This document shows, in pieces, positions 26,305 through 39,200 of a stretch of 64,000 nucleotides of DNA (position 1 is the stretch's first letter; the number at the start of each line of letters is the position of its first letter). The notes under the pieces are model-generated. The model saw only the letters and a program-made list of their open reading frames with translations, did not search any database and was not told the DNA's origin. The stretch comes from Acanthaster planci (lineage: Eukaryota; Echinodermata; Asteroidea; Valvatida; Acanthasteridae). The stretch covers positions 3,153,564 through 3,217,563 of the forward strand of contig NW_019091361.1 of the NCBI RefSeq assembly GCF_001949145.1, read 5' to 3'. Both the position numbers and the translations under genes were made by a program.

Positions 26305-27016
26305 GAGATTTTTTTTTACTCATGATATGGCAGAACTCGTATTCTAGACACTGAAAAGAGTTGAATTGAACGAGGACCATGTGTATCTCCCCTTTAACTT
26401 GGATCTGATCCTCCACACAAACACATTAGTCTACCCATGCGTATCCTGTCGTTGCAGACTTTACCTCCTAATTGCGTTTATTGATTTCAAACCGATCAAC
26501 CAAACTATCATGGTGCATAACTGGTGCAGCGTGGTGGCTGTATTTACCAGGAATATAACCTATTATACATGCTGTCTGGCGAGAATTTCCGGTGCCTCCA
26601 ACCGTTTGTGACGTCAAACCGGTAGTGCTCGCCTGAAAATGTTTGTGAGAAGTCACCCCGGGATGCGATGGCATTCTGCTGTCAAGGAGTAGAAACCGAA
26701 TCGTGCCTACGGTTATTTCCCTGGAAAGTGTCTCTTTCTTTTTGTCTTTCCCCCCCCCTTTTTTTTTCAATTTTTCCTGAATTTTGGAAACGCGAAAAAG
26801 ACCACTTAGAGGTGCTCTGCCGCGGGCTGCCAAGGTCCAAACAAGTTGCGTAAGATCCCAAAACAAGCCTTTGCGCCGACCTGTTACTATCGTGTATGAC
26901 GCAAAGGGGACTGTTAAAGTCTTCAAGACATCCCTTGAATGGTGTTTGACTATTTTTTAATGAGCTACAACTATTTTATGTTTGTATGGTTATCTCTTTT
27001 TCCCTCTTTCTCCCAG

Positions 27017-27127
27017 GGTGCTGGTTGCACGGCGCTTGTAGTTGCTGTTCTGGCGACAAAATTAGAACTCAGCCGAGCTGAGAAACATGTACATAATTTT
27101 ATGATGGACACACAGTTGACAAAAAGG
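27017..27127 (+). CDS. KCNN: SK channel exon: end of S6 and start of calmodulin-binding domain
   Basis: This exon is 111 bp and encodes residues 186-222 in phase 0/0. It starts [11 protein letters not shown], the cytoplasmic half of S6, and runs into [20 protein letters not shown], the first helix of the calmodulin-binding domain. This is the coupling segment that passes the Ca2+-calmodulin movement to the gate. Where vertebrate SKs usually have ARK after S6, this protein has ATK, so one basic residue of the S6 exit is lost; otherwise the segment is nearly invariant. The acceptor ends in TCTCCCAG and the donor is GTGAGT at 27128. Confidence 0.97.
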
Positions 27128-28781
27128 GTGAGTTAAGACTGATCCGGCTTGTCTATTTGTTAGGTGAATTTTGAAATGGAGGCACATTCGTCACATTGGC
27201 AATTCATTTTAAATGCGAAACATTTTTAGAGCAACGCCTGTGGTGTTTATATGATGTGAATGTGCCCTAGTTTGCGATGGTTTTTACACTTTGACTCTGC
27301 AGTGTGGTGCTGTCTGCTTTGGTTTCTTTTGGGTATATTCCAGCCCACAGAATTTACGTATAAATTTCCAAGCCTGGTCAAAAGGGATATTTCCGACAAA
27401 AAAAATTCAACCACATTGCAATAAATCGTCGTCATTATAGTGAACGGACACATTTACAAAATAATGAGATTTTTTTTTCATTAATCACGAGAAGTGGCGC
27501 AGTTACAGCTGACGGCTGTTTGAAGTGCTTGAATCAAGAAAGGCGCGGATCTGGGAGAGTTGGGGAGGTCAGCCCACCCCTGCTCTGACACCGTTTACAT
27601 AAACAAACAAACAAATCAATCGATCGATCAAACAACAATAATAGTAATAATAAAAAGATGACATCCTGGACGGATTATTATTTGTATATCAGTAACAATA
27701 TAATGCACAACCTGGGCCCTATGTGTCCACATGTTCGCAACTATCGGACATAAAGAAAATATGACGGGTTTCGCCCCCTCCCCCTCCCAGAAAAATACTT
27801 GGATCCGCCCCAAGATCTGATGATACTGCGTTGGCAAGCGTATACGATCTCATAATCAACAGAATTATGAAAGTATGACACGTTTAGATACAATGCACCG
27901 AGATGTTAGAAATAAAACTTGCTTACCAAGATAAGAAAAAAAACCTGTTCGGTATTCGAAAACAGACTGTCGGGTGATGAAGAAGACATCAAATTAATGT
28001 GTCTGTTGATGCTTTACAACAAGACATAAATTAGTTCAGGGTGTGTGATCACGACTATAATTTGCAAAAACGGTAACGAAAACCTGTAGTGTTTATAGTA
28101 TCCACAATAGAAATGGATATGGCATCACATGCGGGGGGGGGGGGTTCACAATGAATGACGAAGTAACCAGGTGGACTGTGGGATCGATATTGCGAGAGCC
28201 TCGCGTTACACGCAGCGAGCCGTAACCCGATCAACTGGTTGCACCTGAACTCATCGATCCTACCCCTGGGATCGAGGAAATTTGCTATTATGTGCGGCCG
28301 CAACTGCATTGCTCATCAAAGATTGAAGGGTTTAATTTAGGGGAGAGAATGGGGTACCAGGGAAGTGTATCATTTTCACAAGGACGTGGTTGGCTTGAAC
28401 GAAAGGGTTGATAGTGTTTATTTCTTCTCCAGAAATGCCAACGGGAGTTGAACCCGTTCGAATTTTTCAACATCGGACATGTTCTTTGCTGTATTACAAT
28501 TGGACCCATTGAAGAAATTGCTTCTTAGGAACATCCTTAAACAATCCCCCTATTGACATTTATTCCAGATCCACAAAACAGAACCTAAGAACTCACCGAG
28601 ATACGGTATATTAGACTTCATGTTTTGGGGTTATTAAAGAAAGCTAAATGTTTGGATACTGTTTCGTTAAAAGGAATTATGCATCTAGCCCTTCCCGAAT
28701 CGTAAACTCTTCCTGATTTAAATGTTTAATGTGTCCATAGAAAATGTTTGAAAACTGTCTGTCTTTTTATACGACTTTCAG
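27128..28781 (+). other. SK intron in the calmodulin-binding domain
   Basis: This 1.65-kb intron is the shortest of the SK introns. It has donor GTGAGT and acceptor CGACTTTCAG. It contains a 12-base G run at 28133-28144 and AT-rich simple stretches near 27600-27655. No other feature was recognised. Confidence 0.92.
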
Positions 28782-28909
28782 TTAAAGAACGCAGCTGCAA
28801 ATGTTCTTCGAGAGACGTGGCTTATCTATAAATACACCAAACTCGTGAAAAACGTTAGCTCCAGACGAATACGAAAACACCAACGGAAATTCCTCAGTGC
28901 CATCCACAA
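28782..28909 (+). CDS. KCNN: SK channel exon: core of calmodulin-binding domain
   Basis: This exon is 128 bp and encodes residues 223-264 plus two bases of residue 265. The peptide contains [17 protein letters not shown], then [19 protein letters not shown], the two basic helices that hold calmodulin even at low Ca2+ in this family. Vertebrate channels have a KKIDHAK-type linker where this protein has KNVSSRR. The RKHQRKFL block is intact. The donor GTAAGT starts at 28910 and splits the codon as AA|G, which the next exon completes to Lys. The in-frame fit confirms the order of the exons. Confidence 0.97.
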
Positions 28910-30874
28910 GTAAGTACAGTAGTAGATTACATCTAAGTCGAGCAGATATGCTTCATGTTTTTCTGAGTGCTTTTAAATCATGCATTCTAAGGTGATGTCC
29001 TGATCGAATCACAAAATGCATTTCATCTATATGAAGACGATTTTAAGTGGTAATAGGAAATACACTTGAGGCTGCATATGCAATGTATGTACACGTGCCT
29101 CCCTCGTTTGTGCCAATGCTCACCGCCACATTTTCACGGAGGAAGACTCTATGCCGCCGTACGTTATATCTCTCCTTTGAAAAATGACCCAATCCATCGG
29201 GACATTGGGTCGTATGAATAAAAAGTAGCATTTGCTTTTACTACCATTTTTGAAGCATATACTCCTGTTTTTATGAATAATAACGAAGAAAATGCTTTTA
29301 CTTTAGTGCAATCGCTAAAAAGTAAAAGTATTTACTTTTTACTCTATAAACCTGTGCTTGACAATAAGCAGTTGCTTCGTTTTGTATGAGTAAAAATGAG
29401 TCAGTTCTACAGAATTGGAGTATTTACTTGACATTTTTCAAGACTGGGTCAGGGCAAGCTTGAAAACGAGGAGCATTTACTAATGTTCAAAATGGCAGCG
29501 TTCATGAATGTCATTCGAAAGGAAAAGCTGTATGCCTTAAGGAGGGAATCTCAAGAAACCAGGTGCAGGCAGTTGTACCGATTTGAGAGTGGCAGAGCAA
29601 TTTTCTTCATCAAGGTTTTTGCGATCAAAATTACTGCCATCGTGCTTATCTGCCATGCTGAGGTCTCAAGAATGTTATTACAGCACCGTGCTGCACTGTG
29701 TGTGTCTGTACGTGCAGACAATGGAAACCCTGTATTGTGCAAAACCATTCGGCTGTGAAGTCAGCCACAAGCATAAAGCATTTGCTACTATTTGTACAAG
29801 CAGGTGCTGAACAGTAAAAGAAACATTTTATGCATACAAATTCAAGCAACTGTTTATTCTTAATGCTTTTACTTCTCAGTAAATGATTTTGCAGTTTGCT
29901 TGAACTTCACAGCATTTGCTAGTTTTTATCCTTGGGACCCATTACTTTAACAGGCTCATGACATCTTCCCAGACGTTCTTTCTCAAGCCTGTTTTGATAT
30001 TCCCGGTTCATGAGTCATTATACCGCTGTTTATTCTGCCCTCGATGACGTCCTATAATTCTCTGCTTATAGCGCAGCGTTCAAACCGTGTAAATAGGCTT
30101 AGAACTGAACGCGGTATGCTATGTGGTGGCAACAGATAAGTGATCGTGCCTTGCTCTATGACGTTATCCTAGTTCCCAATATACGTCACCGAACTCCCGC
30201 CTTGTGGGTCGAACAATATACAATGCAACACCTGGTTCGTCGCGTCGCCATGTACACCACGGAAATGATACTGTTTCACACATCTGGCTTGGACAAGGCC
30301 CCACGGGGTGTGGTGTCGAAATGATACGGCCTGACCCCTGAGCTTTTTTTCAGGCTGAGTTTAATAACTGTCGTTATTTTTGCCGAAATGTTGTGGTCAG
30401 ATTTTGTGTGTGTTTTGTTCCCTTTTTTTTTGTTTTGTGACGTGATGTTTAGTTTTCGGGGAGGTGTGCTTTTAGTTTGTTTTGTTTTCTCGTTACCTGT
30501 AGATATATTTGTGAAACCGCTCTGCGGTGGGATGTCTCAATCATTGCCAGGGATAGAGACGGCATTTCTTGATTAAAATTTACCACGAACTGCTGTATGT
30601 GCTATGATACCGCCCATGTAACTTCCCAAATTATGCCCTTTTAAGATAGTGCGCGAATACAGAATCGAGGAGTGCTCAATTTGAAACTGAGCCCGTGTAG
30701 TCTAAGTGCAGTGTACCCTACAAAGGATTTTGCAACTAGAGAGTTCATCAGTACACCTGAAGAATAATATTTGAGGTACTGTAAGAGCACCGTACGTCTT
30801 ATCATAGAGGAAAGTCTTATATACCAGGCACGAAATGGGACAGAGGGGTACCCCCAACAAGTCCAATCCCTATA

Positions 30875-30944
30875 CAGGGTGTCCCAGAAAAAACACCAAA
30901 CCCTTATCAAACGAGTTAATATGCCCAAACCTTGAGATATGATT
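30875..30944 (+). repeat. Left terminal inverted repeat of the mariner-like element
   Basis: The 5' arm is about 70 bp long. Its outer 18 bases match the right arm exactly. Its inner 31 bases, ending GAGATATGAT, match with three differences, and the section between is diverged. Confidence 0.92.
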
Positions 30945-31273
30945 GTAATGTATAAGGATCTCCGAAAAGTAGAAGCGGTATTCTTTCTAATGACACCTTG
31001 ATGGTATCCCTCCTGTCATGCATGACTGAACACCATTGTCTTGAAAATGGGCCATCCAAACTCAGTTGTAACACTTTGGATAAACCAGTGAATGAGTTTG
31101 TCTTCTGTCATGCTTGTCCTGGTTGAAAGTGACAACAAAAGGTCATGTTAATGAGGGAACATTGCCTTTTGACACTTTCAAGTTATGCAATAATCTGGTT
31201 TAAATGTGTTGACTTGCCCCGAGGCCAGTGCAGTCTTGTAAAAGTGTTCGCAGCAGGACAGCAAGTCTGCAAC

Positions 31274-32347
31274 ATGGTGCAACTTACCAAAGAGCAAAGA
31301 GTGTTTGTCGTGACGAAATTTCTTGAAAACAAGAGCTTTTAAGCCACCCAAGCTGCATTTCGGTAAGCTTTCCCTGATAGGAATCCACCGGCAAAGTCGA
31401 CCATCTGGGAAAATGTGCGCAAATACCGAGAACATGGGACAAGCCATAAGTTGAATGCAGGTCATTCGGGAAGGAGGCGCACAGTGCGAACTCCTGAAAA
31501 CATTGCTGCAGTTAGACAGCAACTTGTCGAACAGCCAAGGGGAACCAGTTGCAGGAGGAATGGACTTGGACTGTCCCATTCTTCGTTTAACCGGATAACG
31601 CAGTAAGACCTGCAAGTTCCATCCATACCGAATGCACATCCGCCACCAACTTTTGCATGGAGACCTCAGGAGGAGACGGGAGTTTGCTCAGTGGCTCCTG
31701 GAGCGCTGTCAGGCCAATGGAAGGTTTCTTGAATGGTTGACAATCGGTGATGAGGCAGCATTTGGGATGAACGGAGAAGTTAACACCCATAACAACAACT
31801 TTGAATTGGGGGGGAGGGGGCTCCCGTTTGGGTAGGACTGTGTGGGAATGGTGCCATTATCGGACCATTCTTTTTCGAACGGAATGTGAATGGTCAACGG
31901 TACTTTCACATGATCAACGAAGACGTGGTACCCAAACTTCAGATGCATTTTCAACGGCATGAAAATGTTTTTTTTCCGACACCTCTTGTGGGCCCAAGAT
32001 GGGGCACCCGCACACAGGCTCATTGCTGTGAGGAATCTCCTGTGGGAACGGTTCCGAGATCGAGTAATTGCTCTTAACCATTCAATTGAATGGGCGCCCC
32101 GTTCTCCGGATCTCAACCCGTGTGATTATTTTTCATGGGAGGTATCTGAAGGTCCAGTCCACCACGTAACATCTAAGACTTACGAGGTCGCATTCAACAG
32201 GAGGTCGACATCTTACGACAAGACCCTGCATTGGTGAGACGAGCTGTGGCTGACATGCGCATCCGTTGTGAACTTTGCATTGAAGGGGAGGCGGACACGC
32301 GGAGGGTGTTGGTGCATAATACTGTGAATTACGTAATGTGTAAATAA
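31274..32347 (+). pseudogene. Mariner-like transposase pseudogene, DD41D
   Basis: The frame starts at ATG 31274 with MVQLTKEQRVFVV, a helix-turn-helix DNA-binding start typical of this transposase group, and would end at TAA 32345-32347, about 357 codons. Catalytic carboxylates are visible: Asp in IGDEAAF (31749-31751), Asp in QDGAPAH (31998-32000) and Asp in SPDLNPCDYF (32124-32126). The last two lie in one uninterrupted frame with exactly 41 residues between them, so the motif is DD41D, unlike the DD34D of classical mariner or DD34E of Tc1. Stops TAA at 31340, 31364 and 31604 each look like a CAA-to-TAA change. Frameshifts occur near 31610-31630, near 31785-31830 and in the T run near 31970. 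The gene is dead. Confidence 0.9.
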
Positions 32348-32392
32348 TCGGTGTGCCCCTGATATCTTATCCAGGACAAGCACGACAGTAGA

Positions 32393-33168
32393 NNNNNNNN
32401 NNNNNNNNNNNNNNNNNNNNNNNNNNNNNNNNNNNNNNNNNNNNNNNNNNNNNNNNNNNNNNNNNNNNNNNNNNNNNNNNNNNNNNNNNNNNNNNNNNNN
32501 NNNNNNNNNNNNNNNNNNNNNNNNNNNNNNNNNNNNNNNNNNNNNNNNNNNNNNNNNNNNNNNNNNNNNNNNNNNNNNNNNNNNNNNNNNNNNNNNNNNN
32601 NNNNNNNNNNNNNNNNNNNNNNNNNNNNNNNNNNNNNNNNNNNNNNNNNNNNNNNNNNNNNNNNNNNNNNNNNNNNNNNNNNNNNNNNNNNNNNNNNNNN
32701 NNNNNNNNNNNNNNNNNNNNNNNNNNNNNNNNNNNNNNNNNNNNNNNNNNNNNNNNNNNNNNNNNNNNNNNNNNNNNNNNNNNNNNNNNNNNNNNNNNNN
32801 NNNNNNNNNNNNNNNNNNNNNNNNNNNNNNNNNNNNNNNNNNNNNNNNNNNNNNNNNNNNNNNNNNNNNNNNNNNNNNNNNNNNNNNNNNNNNNNNNNNN
32901 NNNNNNNNNNNNNNNNNNNNNNNNNNNNNNNNNNNNNNNNNNNNNNNNNNNNNNNNNNNNNNNNNNNNNNNNNNNNNNNNNNNNNNNNNNNNNNNNNNNN
33001 NNNNNNNNNNNNNNNNNNNNNNNNNNNNNNNNNNNNNNNNNNNNNNNNNNNNNNNNNNNNNNNNNNNNNNNNNNNNNNNNNNNNNNNNNNNNNNNNNNNN
33101 NNNNNNNNNNNNNNNNNNNNNNNNNNNNNNNNNNNNNNNNNNNNNNNNNNNNNNNNNNNNNNNNNNNN
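32393..33168. other. Assembly gap (776 N)
   Basis: The unknown bases lie between the transposase remnant and the right inverted repeat, so the gap falls inside the transposon. Long open frames reported across it are only N codons. The true size of the missing piece is unknown. Confidence 1.
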
Positions 33169-33236
33169 ATCATATCTCATGGTTTGGGCAGATTAACCCC
33201 TTTTCCTTGGCTTTGATTTTTTTCTGGGACACCCTA
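33169..33236 (-). repeat. Right terminal inverted repeat of the mariner-like element
   Basis: This is the reverse-complement partner of 30875-30944. It begins ATCATATCTCATGG just after the gap and ends TTTTTTCTGGGACACCCT followed by A. Confidence 0.92.
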
Positions 33237-36200
33237 TGCACACTCCAACCTATTGTCACATAACACATCCCCCCCCCGATGTCTGAAAAGAATTCCTGAG
33301 ATACCAGTATAACGATGACCAACACAAAGGCGGGGGGGTTCTCTCTGTCCCATAGTTTGCTTCATATTTTGTCTTACGGCAAGAAGCCTTTCAATTACAC
33401 CTGTCCGTGCTACAAAACCCTTCAAAAATGCTCGATCCTTTGTCTCCAAAGTACACTCACTCCGATTGGTTTTGTTTAATTACGTTTAATAATTTTCCAC
33501 GTTGGCACAGAATGTCCACTTTTGTTCGCCCATATACCAAGCAGAGACGCCAGTAATGGATTCATAAAATGTCAAAGACTTGCGATGAGGGATGAAGTAG
33601 TGTTAACCGAATCACGGACGCACACATGTGGGTGTCTTTTGAATTCGAAGAGGCGGCAAAGAATTCGATGTAATTTCTTAAAGTTACTAAACATAGTTTA
33701 CGATATTTCTAAGTATTTGAATGAGGGTATTATCTAATGAAGAAAGCATCCTTACGGCTGTTCTGGATAAAGCTCATTAATAAATTGATATTTTTTTGGT
33801 AGGGTCAAAGAACGTTTTTCGCCCCAAAGAAGTGAAGGAAATTTAATCACTCGTGGGAAGATGCCACACCTTGTGGAGGACAAAAGAACTTATCTTGACA
33901 AAATTTGATATACGAGAGTTTTCTTTTAAAGTTCAAATTTTCGTATTCACTGCACAAACAACTTGGGACGAATTGACAATCAAAACGTGTGAATAATGTA
34001 ATCGTATCTGTCTCAAAGGTCTATGTTCATTATGTTAAATGTACAGAGAAACATGTTTTGTCCAACGTACTATTCCTTTTAAGTGTACGAAAGTATTAGA
34101 CATCCTTTTTTTTTGGCCTTTGTTGTTTGTTTTGTTTAGAATCGTATAGAATACTGCACGGTCATTTTGAGCATTAGAAGTTTTCCGTGTTTATCTTGGC
34201 AAATGGGGGCGTTGTTTCTATGATGTCATTTTAGGAACGCTTTTTATTTAGATGGCATCCATTTTCCCAAACCACGAACTCAAAATTTAGTCAGACCGAA
34301 ATAATGTGTGTGAGAAAACATTGTTCAAATCACCACAGAACGGAATATACACGAGACAGCCAAATTTCTCAAAACTCTGGTAAATTATAGTGTACAGATA
34401 CTATGTAGCCGCTTAACCAATATTTCTTGCTAAAATGGCATCCCATTTGCCTCATAAATAGCCGTGTTACCATAAAAATCGTAACGTATTTAACATGGAA
34501 AAATTGTAATTGAAATCCATTTGANACATTAAAATTTCACCCAATATTACATTCTAGAGAAACATATCCCAATGAATTTATTTGCGGTCCCACGTATTTT
34601 GAAAGTAATTTTAAAATGAATTTGCATTCAGATGCAGCATTGTGACGACAAGTTGGGGACATGTCGTGAGTTAGCTACGGAATCTCATTGAAGACACTTC
34701 GACCAAGCAATCCATACCTCCTTTAGAGTGAACTTAAAGTAAAAAAAAAAAACGGAACCTGCTTTTTCAGCCATATTTTCTTTTTTTAGCACCATGGTTG
34801 TTGAAAAAAGGCTATCGCAATATTAGGCCTTAAAAGTAAATTTCTGAATTCGAGACACATGTGCCCGTAATATGCCTGCGTTGTGAAAAAAGCCAAAATC
34901 CCTTTTGCTTATTTTTTTACATTTAGATTACAACCGGGGAGAAACGAATCAAGCTTATCACTTATCACGTGCATCTAGCGTATTGCCCTTGGGTCTTCTG
35001 TCAGTGCACAGCAATATAATTCGCAATTTTGTTTCAAGAAACATTCCCCTTTATTTTCCTCTTAAAGTAGAAATGCACATCGGCCGGTCGGCCCTCGATT
35101 AAACGCGACAGCACTCCCCGAAAACAACCTTATTTTTTCAAACGATTGCACCCGAATCAGCTCCCGCAGTAGTAATGGCAGCCGACGTGAAAGGCACATC
35201 CATGCCTGATCCGAGGGCAAACAAAGAACCAGTTGGGGAAACACGCGTGGTGGGCTCTGGGTGACGTTGTTGGTGTGCTGGGATCAGACAACTAATTACT
35301 GCCCTGGGGACGGTGAGGGAACCATGTCGTGTTTGTCTCTGGCTAACAAATTGGTCGAACTGGCTGCCTGTCACTGGGCTTGAGTCGTTCATTGAATCTG
35401 ACAATGACGGAGGTAATAATGACCGCTATTTACGAAGCGATCCGGGCGCGATGCATTGGTAATTTTGAGTGGGATTGGTCTTAGGTTTTTTTGGAGTGAC
35501 GTTTGGCAGCGACTGACGACGATGTAGCCTGAGGGCGCAATATTTATTTTATTAATTTCTTGAATTACGCGCGGAGTTCGAGTTGGCAAAAACTGGAACT
35601 TTTTTAATGCCGATATGGCATAAAATTCGTACTGCAGTGGCTGGTTTTTGTTGCTGCTATGTGCTGGGCTCATGGTCAAGATTTCTCGCAAGTTCAAATT
35701 TCATGTATTTTAGATGTGGCCTCCGCTACACTCCTCGTTAAATTTGCCAGAACCGCACATACATATGTGTACCTAAAAAATCGATTGTCTGGCACAAAAT
35801 GCACGACATTCCATTTCCTACTTTCCATCACCAAAATTATTCTCTCAGTACTTAAATTTGCCACAATTGACCCGAACGTTTTCATTCGGTTTGCAGTATC
35901 TCTTATATACTCTTATAAGATTTGCGCATTACGTTGACGTCACAGGGGCCGTCATTGTGGTGCTAGGGCCTCGTTGGATGCAAGCTCAGTTATCCTTCGA
36001 TCCATGTTGCATTGTGGGACAACAATTATTCATGGCTACTGCCCTTATCCTCCATGACGTGACCTGTAGAATGGGCTCGTGTTGATAGCGTGGGCACGTC
36101 AAGCCATTCGTACTTAGGCACGCGACCGGTGACAGAGCAGAGCGCTGTACGCGGCTATGTATAATTCGTACTCACCCGTACATCCGCACCAGGGAAGCAT

Positions 36201-39200
36201 TAATTTTTCCCCGGTGCCCTGGAGCGTACACGTATCCCCTGTCGGCTTGGTATATGTAGTTTGTCTCTGCGTGTGCCTCCATCTTTGATGGCGAGTCATT
36301 ATTTGCGTGTTTGGCACTCGACTACTTCTATCATTATCAGCCTTACGACGCCACAGGGTGTGAGAGAGGTACAGACAAAAAGAACAAAAATCTGCTTAGG
36401 GTGTCAGAAGTGTATTCACGCGTGCAAAATTAAGTGAGGTACCATGTAATCTCGTATTAACACTCAAATCTACTGTGAACTGCAGAAAATTTCATATCCA
36501 GCAACCTTATCTTTTTCACCTGTTTGATTGGCAGCTATTAACACTTGTCTGTTTCTTCGGGAAAAAAGCATCGGTTACGAATGATAAGTGACATTTCAGT
36601 CCTTTTATGAGCGTGTGTGAGTTTCTTGAGGTCCATTGTATCATCTCTTTTATAGATATAAACATGAGCATACTCAATACGGAAATAAATTCCAAATATC
36701 TTCGGTATTTCTGTAATATTGATAGTTGAGATGATGATTTCATTTGTTTTTCTTGATTCCAAGGGCAGTTCTCTCTCGTTTCTTTTATGGAAACGATAGT
36801 TTGGCCATTTTCAATTAATATTTTTATTCTGCCGGGGAATATTCTCCAGTCTCGACGTATCTCATTAACCAACAAACAAAATAACTGTTGACAATTTGAA
36901 AATGCTCTGTAAAAAATGCAACCTCTTTTCCGATTGCACAATTATCCCACTTTTCTGTCAGCCATTTACTGATTGTTCAAGTAAACAGCAAAACCAGGTG
37001 TCGTTTTATCTCACTACAAATGATTGATTGTTATGCGAGGATTCTTGGCGCGTAAGTTTCGCACCTTTCAGGTCGGGACCTGCGCGCTTGTGCTTGCTCA
37101 TCATTGTCATGGGCACGTATTCTTTGTGAGAATACTTGAGGATTCACGGTGTGCGGCTTTCGGATCGTTGGGCCCTCGCTTCACGGTTCACGCCATGACG
37201 AAGGTACGTGATCTGAGAAGGGAGTTAGCCAAGACTGAGTTCTAGGCATTATGTGGATGGAATTCAGGGCTTCAGCAAAATAACACCATCCTTCAGCGGT
37301 CGTGTTCCCTGTCCCTTAGATCGTCTCGGGCGTGTAAGATTTCTTGGTATGAGGCCTGTTATTGAAGCAGGGTTATTGAAGACCTTTGCGTTAGGTTGTC
37401 GTAATCATAGTGTGCAATTTTTCACCATCAGCTTTACAGTCAGGTTACCAGCGTAGGCGACAAAATTTAATGTGCGCATGTTTCTCGGTAGTTCAAAGAA
37501 CTGTTCCGTCAGTCGTATACGCGGGATAGTTAATGAGGTTGTTGATACGTGTGTTCTATAGAATCTGCACATGTAGGCCCGCAGATCTCTTCTAATAATC
37601 GGAAGGAAAAACTCCTTCGAGATGTCTCCATTATCCTTTTGCTTAAACATTACACTGCATGATAAAAAAAAAGAGGTGATACTTCTTACCGAATTCAATA
37701 ACTGTATGAAACAGAACTTACATTTTATGGTTCTGTGTTCCTATCTCCTTGAAAAACAGTATAAAGTATGGGCGGGTTTTTTTTTCGTTTGGATAGGTTT
37801 TCTACCATATGTGCGTAGGATTTGTGAGACGATCGACATTTGGTGTTGTTTTTGAAAAGTAATTTTTTAAACTTAGACCCAATTAAACTTAAGATGTACT
37901 CACACAAATACCACTCGACTTTTGCTCTTATTCCCAGCTTTTAGGAAAGATTAACACTGTTTCCTCACGATGTAAATAAGTTCGAAAAGCTAGTGAGGAT
38001 CACACGGGCTGTTTCCTTTTCAACCTCAGAAGTTGGACAGAAAGAAAGCCCTCCACAGAGCTGCGTATGAATTTTGGAAATATACCGTAAGGGTTTTCCG
38101 TATGCCTGCCTCGGGCACATAAAGTCGTGTGCGGCAGGAATGCCCGGTGGGAATCGATGACATTGTCCCGTAGACATTTCATTTTTTTTTCTCTCCTAAA
38201 GGTTCAATTGACAGCCGGCTGTGCCGTATGTTTGCAGTGCATTGTCGTCAGTTGGGGGCAATGTCTGACATGACTGATCCCCATGGAGTGCTTTGGTGTA
38301 CAGTTACCCATAGCTGGTTGCCCGTAGCCGAGAGGGGGGAACTTTTATTTTCCCGGACTGATGAGGCATTTCCCGACTTTGTTATATGCATCTCATGATC
38401 CTCTAGGGCCCTAGTTCCGCGAAAATGTATCCTTGCTTTGTGAATGCATGAACGCAATGACCGCAAAGTCTCTGTACGTACTAGGAATGTCCCGCCATTA
38501 CCATGCAAATGGAGAGAAGAAGTCTGACAAACAAAGATGAAAAGCAGCAGAAAGCTCTGTTTAGAGATTAAACAGTTGATGTGTACATTTCAGAATTATG
38601 TTTGGTTTTCATCGGATCTAAAATTGCAAGCCTATGTCAAACGTTTCACTCAAAGCCGTGGGTTTGTATATTTAGTGACAATTTGAACAGTCGATAAATT
38701 CTTTGTGCAAACAAATCGGAGATGCACTAATCTGAAAAGTGTTAAATCCATGTGTATTCATAGATCAATTTCTTCTACATTCCCCTGATGTTAAGAAAAT
38801 CTTGTTTTCCACTAGTGCCATGAAAGCAGGTCAGTGCATTATAAGCACCTGAGCTAAAACAGTGGCCATGTTAAAAGCCCACGACAGTTCAAATCAAATA
38901 TGTCAGGCAAACATTCTGAGAATTTTTAAGGGCCGAAATGGTCCGAATCCAGGAAGCATTTTGAAATGGCGGAACAGCGTTGAAGGAGCCGTGTCTTGGG
39001 GGAAGTGTTAGCAAAAGCGGCCAGATGCAGATCTCTCGGCTTGAGACTTGTATTTGAGCGGAACTCTTCGACGTGAAGAAGGTGGGCTTTTTCCTGTCCG
39101 TGTGCTTGTGACGTCATCCGAAGCAGGACCGGTAACTCTGGCAACAGATGAAGGGATGCGTGTGATGCACGTATGCTTCGAGGACACCGCCAGAACGCGC

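Larger units (their letters stand above)
21245..27016 (+). other. SK intron within S6
   Basis: This 5.8-kb intron has donor GTAAGT and a pyrimidine-rich acceptor TCTTTCTCCCAG. It contains an inverted-repeat element at 21347-21594 and the second copy of the dispersed hammerhead-like repeat at 26266-26304. No additional exon was recognised. The open frame at 23014-23229 follows a plausible acceptor but interrupts a conserved part of the channel, so it is unlikely to be used. Confidence 0.9.
30875..33236 (+). mobile_element. Mariner-like DNA transposon (DD41D type), degenerate
   Basis: Terminal inverted repeats at 30875-30944 and 33169-33236 bracket a plus-strand transposase remnant. The outer 18 bases, AGGGTGTCCCAGAAAAAA, are identical at both ends. 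A TA lies just outside the left end, and the right end has TG where TA would be expected, one change from a TA target duplication. The element inserted into an SK intron in the same orientation as the gene. It spans about 2.36 kb, but the true length depends on the gap at 32393-33168. The broken reading frame means it cannot make its own transposase. Confidence 0.92.

Noticed and set aside
32329-33180. Open frames of 283 and 268 codons on the minus strand
   Set aside because: They consist almost entirely of unknown residues from the 776-N gap.
36516-36941. 141-codon minus-strand frame
   Set aside because: The surrounding sequence is AT-rich, with no motif of reverse transcriptase, transposase or any other known family.
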